Shown in pieces: positions 23,958 through 35,700 of a stretch of DNA of 64,000 nucleotides. A program made the position numbers and the translations under genes. The DNA lies in contig CM037463.1 in assembly GCA_021014325.1 (NCBI GenBank), positions 22,700,026 to 22,764,025 on the forward strand, written 5' to 3'. The notes beneath the pieces were generated by a model, which saw nothing but the letters and a program-made list of their open reading frames with translations, searched no databases and was not told the origin of the DNA. Each line of letters opens with the position of its first letter. Positions within the stretch are counted from its first letter, which is position 1. Origin of the DNA: Plazaster borealis. Its lineage: Eukaryota > Echinodermata > Asteroidea > Forcipulatida > Labidiasteridae.

Positions 23958-24508
23958 ACACTGCAAAAACTCTAAGTGTTAAATTTGTTCTCTCCAGTGT
24001 AATTATACAAATATATAACAACACCGACACAGTGTTAGTTATTACCAATACTTCACCCAAGTAATATACCTGTGGATTTTTTTTCACAGGCTTCTAGAAA
24101 GTACTGAGTATACAGTGCTTTACATACATCGGTGTAAGGGTGAAACCAAATAAAATATTCTTTATCCCCGATGCAAGTTTAACATCTATTAAAATTGTCG
24201 CAGTACCAGCTGGTAAAATATAGGATTCGAACTGCCTCTAGCTACCAGGCAACCTCGGTGGTCTAGTGGTAAGCCATTTGCTGTAGAATGGCAAACGTCA
24301 TGATTTCGAATCCAACCTGTGTAATATGCCTGTGGATTTTTTTCACAGGACTCGGTAGTTTCTGAGTATACAGTGCTTTACATACATCGGTGTACGGGTA
24401 AAACCAACAGTACTTCAGTCCTATACTAATTAACACTGTCGGTGTTGTCACATAGTAATATATACCAGAAATAATCAGTTTTAACACCAGAGTTTTTGCG
24501 GTGCAGAA
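23958..24508. mobile_element. CACTGCAAAAAC-type MITE split by a SINE
   Basis: Outer ends CACTGCAAAAACTCTAAGTGTTAAA and TTTTAACACCAGAGTTTTTGCGGTG are inverted repeats. The interior is interrupted by tRNA-derived SINE sequence at about 24035-24415. The uninterrupted equivalent in the right arm is 26636-26804, which dates the SINE after the duplication. Confidence 0.75.
24250..24410 (+). mobile_element. tRNA-derived SINE (GGTGGTCTAGTGGTAAG head)
   Basis: A-box-like GGTGGTCTAGTGGTAAG and B-box-like GATTTCGAATCCAACC are followed by TAATATGCCTGTGGATTTTTTTCACAGG and GAGTATACAGTGCTTTACATACATCGGTGTA. A partial copy of the tail precedes it (24060-24175). Same family at 37985-38190. Confidence 0.7.
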
Positions 24509-24721
24509 ACAATATTGATGAACTCAATAAATAAATAATTTATAATTTTCATACTTGTATAATCGCCATTAATAAAATAATTCAATTTTAAACAGCCCTT
24601 TCTATGTAAATGTTGGAAAAATTTGAAACTTATTAAACTGATGACAAATGCTAATTTCGGGTGTACTTGTCGGCTATAGTTTGTTTGTGACTATTCAATC
24701 CGGTGTCTGAAAGACAATCTG

Positions 24722-25020
24722 GTGGTTGGGTCGGTGTAGTGGTATCTTTCCTCCCCTTCCGCCTCTAGGACCCCGGTTCAAATCCCACTGGGGGCACTAT
24801 GTGGATTGGGTTTTCAGTCCCTACCTGATGGAGTGGGTTTTCCCTGGATTAATTCTCTGGGGTTTTCCTCCCTCATATAAAGCTGATACCTCCTCCCTTG
24901 TCTTCTCTCCATGGGGTTCTTGGCTAGTATAGTGATTAAGTTTGCTTTCCTGGGGTCGATTTCACAAAGAGTTAGGAGTCATTGGCTTCACAACCAGAGT
25001 TAATAAATGAAATGGAATGA
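24722..25020 (+). mobile_element. tRNA-derived SINE (GGTGTAGTGGTATCTTTCC head)
   Basis: Head GGTCGGTGTAGTGGTATC, B box GGTTCAAATCCC, then GGGGGCACTATGTGGATTGGGTTTTC and TCTCTGGGGTTTTCCTCCC. A second copy is at 28028-28288 in the same plus orientation, so the two are independent insertions and not part of the inverted repeat. Confidence 0.75.
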
Positions 25021-25259
25021 AATGACTCGCATACCAATTAAGTAATGATGACCTGGAATCTAACGTAAAAGTGATCCCTTTTTCGACTTTTATAAGTAAA
25101 ACTTCATCATTCTTTTAGGAACAATAAATTAATTTCCCCTCTATTTTTCAACACACGCAACACACATCCAGCCAGGGAAAAACTCATTTAATTCTGTCGT
25201 CAGAACACCGAAAACTGTTTTGTTGTTAGGAATTTTATGCAAGTTCATATTGGGCCGAT

Positions 25260-26110
25260 AAATGCTTCTCTTCATCCAGGAGTAAATGGGTTTCTGTGAG
25301 GGCAGGTAAATGGGTACCTCTAAGGAAAGGCAACCAATGCAAGTGATATGTCCTTGAGCAAGACACTACTATAATTGCTTAATTGCTTCTCTACACCAAG
25401 GAGTAAGTGGGTACCTGTAAAGTAACCCTCGCCCCCTAAGCTTCCTGTGCAACCAATGCGTGTTGTGGCACTTGTGTCTTTGACGAGCAAGACACTTTGT
25501 AACTAAATTGCTTCTCTTCACCCGGGAGTAATTGGGTATCTGTAAAGAAAACACTGCCAGCAATCCATGTGAGTTGTGATAATTGTGACCCTGAGCAAGA
25601 CACTTTACTTTAATTGCTTCTCTTCACCCGGGAGTAAATGGGTCTGTAAAGAAAACACTGCCAGCAATCCATGCGAGTTGTGATATTTGTGACCCTGAGC
25701 AAGACACTTTAATTGCTTCTCTTCACCCAGGAGTAAATGGGTACCTGTAAAGAAAACACTCCTGTGCAATCCCCAGAATTGTGATAATTGTAACCCTGAG
25801 CAAGACACTGTACTATAATTGCTTCTCTTCACCTGGGAGTAAATGGGTATCTGTAAAGAAAACCCTGCGCGTGCAACCAATGCGAGTTGTGATACTTGTG
25901 TCTTTAATGAGCAAGACACTGTGTGATTGTTTCAGTTCACCACAAGAGTGATTAGGTACCTGTACAGAAAACCCAAAGTGTGGAAATAACCAGTTCAAAT
26001 TGTGACACTTGTGTCCTTGAGCAAGACATTTATCTACAATTGCTTCTCTTCACCCAGGAGTAAATGGGCACCTGTGAGGGCAGAGATGGTTCTTGTAATT
26101 GATTTCACTT
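25260..26110 (-). repeat. tandem array built from a SINE 3' segment
   Basis: Roughly eight ~90-110-bp units of the type TTGTGACCCTGAGCAAGACACTTTAC...TTGCTTCTCTTCACCCGGGAGTAAATGGGTAYCTGTAAAGAAAACACT. This is the SINE segment seen at 20.5 kb, here tandemly amplified at the centre of the inverted duplication. A single unit recurs at 27.5-27.6 kb. Confidence 0.8.
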
Positions 26111-26635
26111 GATGCGCTACACACTCGGCAACACCACAGTCAAAAATATAAGTGGGGCACCAGTTGCAACAATGTAAACTTTATGGAATGTTTGCTGGTA
26201 GCCTGTTTCTGCTAAGCAAGTTTTGTCTGTGCTTAGCAAATTGGGCCCTGGGGTGTTCATGCACCATTATAACGTCATAGTTTGCGGATGCCAGCGCTGT
26301 ATTAAAGGTCCATTAGCAAAAGGTTAATTTTTAAGCATGGAGGTATGGTTCAAGTTACTAGTTCTAGCAAAAATAATACCTAAACCAATACATGGACTGT
26401 GAATATATGATTTAAGCATTACTTGAATAGTACAAATAAAACGAACCATAGCCAACACTGACCATAGCTGACAAAGTATCCGCACTTTTGGCATTTGTCA
26501 TAACTTTAATATTCTTCCAATTCCCAAACATTTACAAAAAAAAGGAGGGTTTTAATTAAACTTATAATCGGTAATTCTTTGAGTATCAAAAGTATAATTT
26601 ATTCATTTATTAAACTCATCAATAAAGTTACTACA

Positions 26636-26804
26636 TTGCAAAACCTGTGGTGTCAAAAAATATTCTTTCTGTTAGATAACAACACTGACATGGTGTTAAT
26701 AGCACCTTAATGAACGTATAATTGGTAACAATTAACACTGGGGTTGGTGTTGTCACATATACACTGGAGAGAAAAAATTTAACACCAAGGTTTTTGCAGT
26801 GTAC
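26636..26804. mobile_element. CACTGCAAAAAC-type MITE (right arm)
   Basis: Counterpart of 23958-24508 without the SINE; ends TTGCAAAACCTGTGGTGTC and ACACCAAGGTTTTTGCAGTG. Confidence 0.65.
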
Positions 26805-27789
26805 GATTCACACACATTTCAACAGAGAATTTATCGAAACGTGTTGCGATCAAGCAAAATCGTTTGTCGGCCCAGGTCATTTTTCATTTTTTTCACATTT
26901 GAAAAGAGCATAATCTATGCTTTAATACTGTTGAAACCCTATGTTGATACCACCTTTGGTTCAAAAGTTGTGAAAGTAGAAACACCAAGAGATGCGAGAG
27001 AATGAAACTGAGAAAAGGGGGTTGAAAGTCGAGCTGTTTATTGAAACTTCATCGGCACATTTTCTTTCAATGCTAAATTCTAACCCCTTTTGATGTTATT
27101 TATCAGGAAAGTTGCCAACATAAAATAAAATATGTTTTGGCATCTAAAAAAATATTTTTGAAAATTCACCCCTGTTGGCCTGTTTTGGCTTGTTTCTCCA
27201 TACTAATATTTCCGACAAACGACTCATTCAGCTTGATTGCCTCACATAATATACCTATTTATAAAGGACCTGTCATTCTGAGCAATTTCTACAGACAACT
27301 TAGAACGCAACCAACTGTACTGCATACAAAAAAAGAAACACTCTGTAGAACAAGAATCACTTTCCTGCCAGTGTCTTATACTAATTCCCATGACAATTAT
27401 GAGGAAATTAAAAATGTGATTTGATTTCTGCTCTGCATATTTATCTGCAACTGGTTGTCTGTAGTAATGACCCCAATCATGGATTCACTATTTGTTACCA
27501 AAAAAAATAATTGTGACCCTGAGCAAGACACTTTACTATAATTGCTTCTCTTCACCCGGGAGTAAATGGGTATCTGTAAAGAAAACACTCCTTTGCAAAC
27601 CATGCGATAAATCCCTTTATGGAAAATAAAGAATACAAAATAACTCTTTGCAAGTCTTGAAAAACATTGATACATTTTTTTCAGAAGAGTTGCTCATTTG
27701 CAGTGTTGTAGTCAAGTACTTTTCAAGTTGAGTAACAAGTACTGCGTAGTACTATAAGGTGGCCAAGTAGTACTCTAGTGTGAGTACCT

Positions 27790-27983
27790 GGGCCCAATTT
27801 CATAGAGCTGCTCAAGCACAAAAAGTAGCTAAGCACAACAAAAATTATGCTTACCAGACTAAGGTTACCAGCCAAACTACCATATCACGTGTACAATTTG
27901 TGACTGGTATCCTGCTCATTTCTGCTAAGCAGAAAATTGTAAAGCAATATTTTCTGCTTAAGCAGCTCTATGAAATTGGGCTC
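27790..27983. mobile_element. MITE with GGGCCCAATTTCATAGAGCTG ends
   Basis: Left end GGGCCCAATTTCATAGAGCT; right end AGCTCTATGAAATTGGGCTC, nearly perfect inverted repeats extending ~30 bp. Interior TACCAGCCAAACTACCATATCACGTGTA. Other copies at 60912-61102 and 62968-63376. It sits inside an AGTACT-rich repeat (27712-28380). Confidence 0.8.
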
Positions 27984-28027
27984 TAAGCCATCGAGGGGGG
28001 ATTACAAGCGTCCGATTACCATAGTGG

Positions 28028-28288
28028 TCAGGTTGGTGTAGAGGTATCTTTCCTCACCTTCCACCTCTAGGTTCAAATCCCACCGGGGGCACTATGTGGA
28101 TTGGGTTTTCAGTCCCTACCTGACTGCGCGGGTTTTCCATGGAATAACTCTCTGGGGTTTTCCTCCCACATCTAAAACTGAAACATCGTCTTCTCTCCAT
28201 TGGGTTCTTGGCTAGTACAGTAATTAAGTTCGCTTTTCTAAGAGTCCTTGGCTTCACAACCAGAATAAATGAAACTAAATGAAATGAA
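28028..28288 (+). mobile_element. tRNA-derived SINE, second copy
   Basis: Same family as 24722-25020: GGTTGGTGTAGAGGTATC head, AGGTTCAAATCCC B box, CTCTGGGGTTTTCCTCCC body and CTTGGCTTCACAACCAGA tail. Confidence 0.75.
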
Positions 28289-29729
28289 ATACTCTGATGT
28301 CCAACAGCCAAGTACCAAGTACTTGGTACAAAGTACTTTGATCTCTAAGTAGGAGTACAAGTATGTACTTTATAAAGAAATACTGCAAAATGAGGTATCC
28401 GAGTTGAATTTGTTAGAGGTTTTACGAACTCTATAAATTGCAACAAATGGAAAACTACAATTTTCCTTGATGTTCAGTTATTTAACATCTTCCAAGAAAT
28501 TTTTAAGGCACAGATAGGTGTTGAAAAAGAAACTCCTCACATCTGGAAAAATCCTTACCCCAAATATTAACTCTTTATAATGCATCATTTATTTTAGTGA
28601 TAAATTGATCATATGGACACATTAATTGTTTACTCTTTTTTTTTTGCAATTAGCGAACCCCCCTCCCTCCCCCCAAATGACTACTGTGTGGCTGTCAATC
28701 TTTATTTTTTGTTTTACAACTATTTTTCTGAAGGGATTTAAACTGAACCCGAGACACCGGTTGACGCGTGAAAGATTTAAGTACCAATCATGTTTCTTGG
28801 TCATCTGAAAACACTGTTATTAAACTACACCCTGCTGTCACCAAATACCTGAAACATTATCTCCATTTAATAAATTGTCGGTAATCTCCGTCACATTTTT
28901 TATGACAATGAATTTTATGACTATTTTATAAGTGATATAATTTCAAATATTTCATACCCTGTTAAAACAATTTCTGAACATGGAATGTCAATTGCAACAT
29001 GTGAATAGTTGGTGCTAATTTCTAAAGAAGTAATAATACAAATGTTATCTTGTAGAAAAATAATGATTTTGTTTTAATACAAAATGCCCTTTTTCAAAGA
29101 GAAAACACATAATGAAGATAGACAAATTTGACACCTCTAAAATGGTGTTCCAAACAAATACACTATCATGAAACTACACCCTGACGTCACCAAACACCTT
29201 ATATGCTATTAATTCCTGACTCATTTTTATGGCAGTGATTTTTACGAATAATGGTAAAAGTGATATAAATTCAAGAATTGTTAATACTGATATAATTGGA
29301 AGTATTAAATACCCTTTTTTCTTCAATTCTAAACATATTGTTATGAATGTAAATAAAACAATTCAATAAATTTCTAAACAAGTAATATAAAACATTGTCT
29401 TGTATTCAATTAGATTTGAGAGATACTTTCAGAGGGAGATTAATCAATAAACATTTAACTAAATGTTGATTTTTTTTGTTTTTTTAACCCTTTTTTAAAG
29501 AGTTGCTTCATCACATTAAGTTACCTTTGGTTGAAGTAGGCACACAGACTAGCAATAATTCCATGCTAACCCGTGAAAATACACTTCTAAGCACCAATTT
29601 TTTGATTACAGTATGCACAGTTGTTAAACTGAGCCTAGTTGAAACTTACGACGACGGTAAGTTAACATTGTCTAGAGGTAATGTTGCCACACATGAAAGT
29701 CCAAAGCGGATGTGATTTATGATGTCAAC

Positions 29730-32700
29730 TCAAATGTCTTTTTCATTGGCACTGACGCTGTGGGATTGATCGTGTGTATCTTGATTCATGCGATTATAGC
29801 TCTCTCGATAAATTAATAACAATGGTATGCCCGCGCCCGTCGCTGACAGCACCGCCCAGCTCATCCAGTCAACACCTGGCAACAAAACACAAACAGTTTT
29901 ACTCAAAAAGTTGGGAAGGTATTGCAATTCTGCTCAACTAGCCAGGCTCCTAGTGGATGATACCCATGCCTACATCCTTACGGACTGTGAAGGGGGGTAA
30001 CCCTGTTTCAGCCCCAGGAGTAGGTGGCAACGTGCCCCTGTGGTGGCAGTTGACTTTGGTCGACAGCCCAAATCAGTTAAGTGTAGTCCTCACCTGGAAG
30101 TGGCCTTCCGGCCTTGTGATGTTGGGTGATTATTTATTTTTAAAAAGTTAAAGATTAAGTCCTTGATACAAAGCTTCTTACAAAGACAACACATCAGGTT
30201 TTTGACGAGAACATTCATTCCCATTCTCTAGTTGTCAATAAACACACCACACAACAAAACTTGTGAAATCGTAAAATAAACTGTGTGGTCAAGTTTTAGT
30301 AGGGAACATTGAAAAACTGGTTTATGACCTGTCAAGTTTGTGCTTATTTAGATTGTGGCAATTGATATAAGAAATGGTGATATAAGTGGTTTTTCAAATG
30401 ACATTTCCTGGACTTTGACAGTAGCTTAGACAGAATTAAAGTATTGGTACTGGTATGAACTTAAATAACAGTAAGGTTTCGGATTGAAACTTATCAGTCA
30501 TTGTTTTGGATGATTGCCTATTTTGTCTTAAACAAATTTCTGATAAGGAAAAACAAGTTACCATTCAAAAAACAGTTTACACGGTCTAGTAATATGGCTG
30601 GTAACATTTTTGTACACTTAACCCATTAGAGACCATGCTGCAGGTGGATTGAACCAAACTGCCCACAGCAACCACAAACAGCTGCAAGATTTGACCTACT
30701 TCCACTCAACCAAAGGGTTATGTTGTGAATTTCCAATATCCCGTGCTGACAAACTAATCTTTTAACTGAAACTTGAAACTAAAAAACTGGAAACTTGAAC
30801 TTTAAGAATAAACCAGCCTGTCTCAGAACCACCGCAAATCAACACTCAAGAGAGAGCTTGTACCATATGTTGCTACCGCAAGTTCATCTTGATTAAAACT
30901 CAATTATTTTCAAGACAAGACGCAATTTGTGTGTCTTTTTTAATTTTTCAGACATTTTCATCAGAAAATAATGTTGAAAATCGACAAAATCAGCCGTGCT
31001 TGGGCATTTTGCAACAAATATATTGAGCTGCACGGTCTCTAAAGGGTTATGCAGCCTCATGACATTGGTCGCGGTGGCAATATGGTCACGTATGACAACA
31101 AGAAGATGATCGGTGTCTGGGTAAATACTCACCCAGGTCAGGGATAAGTAGAAGCAGAAGGAAGACAAGAGCGGTGACCCTATTCATCAGAGTCAACGCC
31201 ATCGTAGTCACCCCCTCAGCGACGGGGTAAACGCCCTCAACGGTGATCTCATAATAGATCGGGGTACATCCCGGTAGGAAGAACCCAAATGATATGCAGG
31301 AAATGTACAGGAACTCTGAACAAAGAACAATTGAGTGAGAACATTGGTTCTTACAGCGTAAACAATAATGGATATTTATTTTGCACCGATATCTGCCTAT
31401 TTTGATACTCTTGAGGCATGAACATTATAACCCCTGTTCACTGGGCCATTTATTTCATTCCTTAAACCATCTCAGCTCCCTTGAGAGTATACAGCCTGTG
31501 CTGCCAAGTATGTAGCGCAGCAAGCTAAATCAAACACAAGAACCATCTCTGCCCTCACAGGTCCCCACTGCCCTCACAGGTACCCCCTTAACCTGCCCTC
31601 ACAGCAGGTACCCACTGCCCTCACAGGTACCCATTTACCTATCCTCACAGGTACCCATTTACCTATCCTTGCAGGAACCACTGCCCTCACAGGTACCCAC
31701 TGCCCTCACAGGTACCCATTTACCTTCCCTCACAGGTACCCATTCACCTGCCCTCACAGGTACCCATTTACCTTCCCTCACAGGTACCCACTGCCCTCAC
31801 AGGTACCCATTTACCTGCCCCCACAGGTACCCATTTACCTGCCCTCACAGGTATCCATTTACCCCTGGGTGAAGAGAAGCAATTACAGTAAAGCATCTTG
31901 CTCAAGGACACAAGTATCATAACCAGGATTCAAACCCACACCCCGATGACTTAGCCACCAGAACTTGAGTCTGATGCACTAAACCGCTCAGCCACGACAC
32001 TTCATTAAGTGGTATTCGCCAATTTTGACACTCATTTCAAACAATGATATAACTTCTTAAGCCATCTCAGCTCCCTTGGGAGTATCCATCCAATGCTGCC
32101 AAGTATGTAGCGCACCAATCTAAATTAAAAATTAATCTCTTCCTTGAGATGAAACCCACCGAATGCTGTTCTAGTGAGTTTACAACTTTTTTGTATCATC
32201 ACAAATATAAATAACAAATATTATAAAATAAAAACTTGAAGGAACAACAGGGTTTGGACACAAGAGGGCAGTGTCTTCCATCCCTTGACGGCAGGTTCAC
32301 ACTCTTCAAGATAGTTTGAAGGTGAAAGATGATCTAAGACAAAGTATCTTGAAATCGGGAAACGATTCCTGATCAATCAGGATTCCTGATCACAAGAGGG
32401 CAGCGTCTTCCTGATAGAGCCGTATATTGAGAGAGTTGCGACAACTTGCGATTAGAAGCCATTTTATGTCCAAAAAAAACCCCGCATTGGCGAATACAGG
32501 GTGCTAGACTAGTCTGCCCATTGGATTGTGCTGCATTTTAACAGAAAATGGCGTCCAGCAACCACCTGAGCAAAGAAAACTGGTCCCTCTACAGTGCGAC
32601 TCTCTAAATACACAGCTTTGTCCCTAATTGATGTTCAAACTCTTCAAGACAGTTTGAAGGTGAAAGATGATCTAAGACGGGAAATCATGACATCGGGAAA

Positions 32701-35700
32701 CGATTTCTTATCAATCATGGGTCAGATTAAAATGTCAATGGATGTGTTAGCAAGATTTAGTGAAGGGAACTCACCGACTTGGAATGGAATGATATTCAGA
32801 CATAAGAGGATGCACCAAAGACAAGAAGCTGTGGCAAGAATCGTCAGCGCGAGGAGAATCTTTTTCATGTAACCTGGAAACCAATCTACAAGTCTAGACA
32901 AAGAAGGAAAAAACAATAACAATAACCACAAATCAATAAAGTCATATGTATGTGTATTTATGCCCTGAACGTACACAAAAACAATTTAAAGCATAAAGAA
33001 TTTATTTGAAACTTGGCATGGTGGAGATACAATCTAGTAAGGTTTGCTGTAAAACTATGTACATGAGTAGGATTTGAAACTTTGTATGGTGGAGGTACAA
33101 TCTGGTAAGGTTTGCAGTAACACCATGTACATGAGTAGGATTTGAAATTTTGATTGGTGGAGATACAATCTAGAAAGGTTTGCTGTAACACCATGTACAT
33201 GAGTAGGATTTGAAACTTTGTATGGTGGAGGTACAATCTGGTAAGGTTTGCAGTAACACCATGTTCATGAGTAGGATTTGAAACTTTGTATGGTGGAGGT
33301 ACAATCTGGTAAGGTTTGCGGTAACACCATGTTCATGAGTAGGATTTAAAACTTTGTATGGTGGAGGTACAACCTGGTAAGGTTTGCGGTAACACCATGT
33401 GCATGAGTAGGATTTGAAACTTTGTATGGTGGAGGTACAATCTGGTAAGGTTTGCGGTAACACCATGTACATGAGTAGGATTTGAAACTTTGTATGGTGG
33501 AGGTACAATCTGGTAAGGTTTGCGGTAACACCATGTTCATGAGTAGGATTTAAAACTTTGTATGGTGGAGGTACAATCTGGTAAGGTTTGCAGTAACACC
33601 ATGTACATGAGTAACACCATGTACATGAGTAGGATTTGAAACTTTGTATGGTGGAGGTACAATCTGCTAAGGTTTGCGGTAACACCATGTTCATGAGTAG
33701 GATTTGAAACTTTGATTGGTGGAGATACAATCTAGAAAGGTTTGCTGTAACACCATGTACATGAGTAGGATTTGAAACTTGGCCTATGGCTTTACACTCC
33801 GAATGAAGGACAAGTATTGAGTGTCTTGCTTAAGGACACAAGTGTCAAGACTGGGACTCAAACCCACAATCTGCTGATCAGAAACACCAGAGCTCAAATT
33901 AGGTGCACTTGACCGCATGGCCACGACAGGCAACAATATCAGGGAGCAAGCTTTACGAGATGGCACCTTTACGTTGTTCGAGTTTCTGAAGTAATTGATT
34001 ACCTTGCAAAGATCAGGCAAGCAAGCATTGCAGCAACGTTGGTGTAGAATCCAATCCATCCACATGTATCCTGCAGTCGGTAAAACAAAACATTTTCATG
34101 AGGACTGGTATTTTTTTTTTTTTTTTTTTTATTATGAGATATTGCCCAACTCACAAGGCCGGACGGCCACTTCAAGGTGAGGGCTTACACTTAACTGTCA
34201 CCAGGGGCACATTGCCACCTACTCCTGGGGCTGAAACAGGGTTGCCCCCTTTACAGTCCGTAAGGATGTAGGCATGAATATCATCCACTAGGAGCCTGGC
34301 TGGTAGAGCAGAATGCACTACCTTCCCAACTTTCACGAAGCAATTATGGTTAAGTGCCTTGCTCAAGGGCACAAGTGTCACGACCGGGATTCGAACCCAC
34401 ACTCTGCTGCTGACAGCACCAGAGCTTGGGTCCGGTGAACTAGACCACTCGGCCACGACACGCCACCTTGGTACGTCTTCGTTTCAAACAGATGCGTTCA
34501 TAAAAATTTACCCCTGCGAAAAATCCACCGCTAAAAAGAATGTTCATCTTAAAATTTGTGAAATATTTCGTCTGAAAGATGACAGCATATTGAAATGGAA
34601 CTAATTCAAATGATTGTTGGAAACGTACCTGGCCGACCCCGTCTGCATTCTCGAAGATTGTGTCCAGCTGTGTAACCCAGGCACCGTACACACCGGTTCC
34701 GATGCTGTACGCCAATCCAAGAATCCAAAACTGGGCATTTCTGATGAGAAAAATACAGAGACGTCACCCATCTTTCAGACAGATTTTTCTCAGTTGACCT
34801 TTTTTTTACAGTGAAGGCCTCGTGTTCTTAGGTCTTGTGAAATAGACTGCGCGTATCAGACTTGGTCTTTTGGCTAACTGCCTCAGCTTTTAAACAAAAC
34901 TTTCTTTCAGTGGATTTTTATTGAACCCCCCCCCGACCCTTTAGATGATCTGGCCGGGCACTGCCGAAAATCCATCAAAATACCCCAGTCTAAGGTCACT
35001 CAACACCAACTGTTTGGACTCTGATATGAGTGGTATGCCTGCTCTCATGCTTAGAGTGGGTGGCTTGGGGGTACTGGTCCAAATCCATCAAATGGTCCAG
35101 TCCATGGGCGATCAACACCAACTCTTTGGACTCTGATATGAGTGGTATGCCTGCCATCATGCTTAGGGTGGGTGGCTTGGGGGTACTGGTCCAAATCCAT
35201 CAAATTTAAAGCAAAACCATGAGGAGGTTTTTTGAGAACTTGGGGGTGTTTTGGTTAAATATTAAGGACTTTTTTCAAAGTGACTTACTTGGCTAAGAGT
35301 AGGGCTCCCTCTTTAAAATTTTCTCGTTTAGTAGCGGCAGACGCACTGGGAGGCGTTGGAGGTTTGGAGGGAAAGTAACAAATGGTACACAAGGCTAATA
35401 GAGCACCAACTCCACACTCTACCAGAAAAGAAGAAAAAAAATTCATGTTCACACAGAAAAGTTACACAAAGTGGGGTTTTTTTTTTGTACATCTACAAAT
35501 CTAGAATTGTATTTTGTTTGTTAAATAAACTTTTTTTTCAATTAGTGAAGAAAATGACGTAGAAAGCCCCATTGTAATTGCTAAATATATCAAATCATCA
35601 CAGTCCCGGTCGTCACACTTGTTTCCCTTTCAAGGTGCTATACCTTCTCGACATAGTCCCCTTGTGGAACCGTTCTGGAGGGGAAAATAACCAAGCGCTT

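Larger units (their letters stand above)
21772..29729. other. intergenic space between the convergent SLC49A4-like genes
   Basis: No protein-coding gene recognised. It contains the inner parts of both duplication arms (homology visible to ~24.7 kb on the left and ~26.4 kb on the right), a microsatellite, several MITEs and SINEs, and the central SINE-tail array. Both genes' 3' UTRs lie at its edges. Confidence 0.7.

Noticed and set aside
33170..33730. 186-aa ORF with a repeated YLHHTKFQILLM pattern
   Set aside because: It is the 68-bp intronic minisatellite read in frame; three units (204 bp) make the apparent protein repeat.
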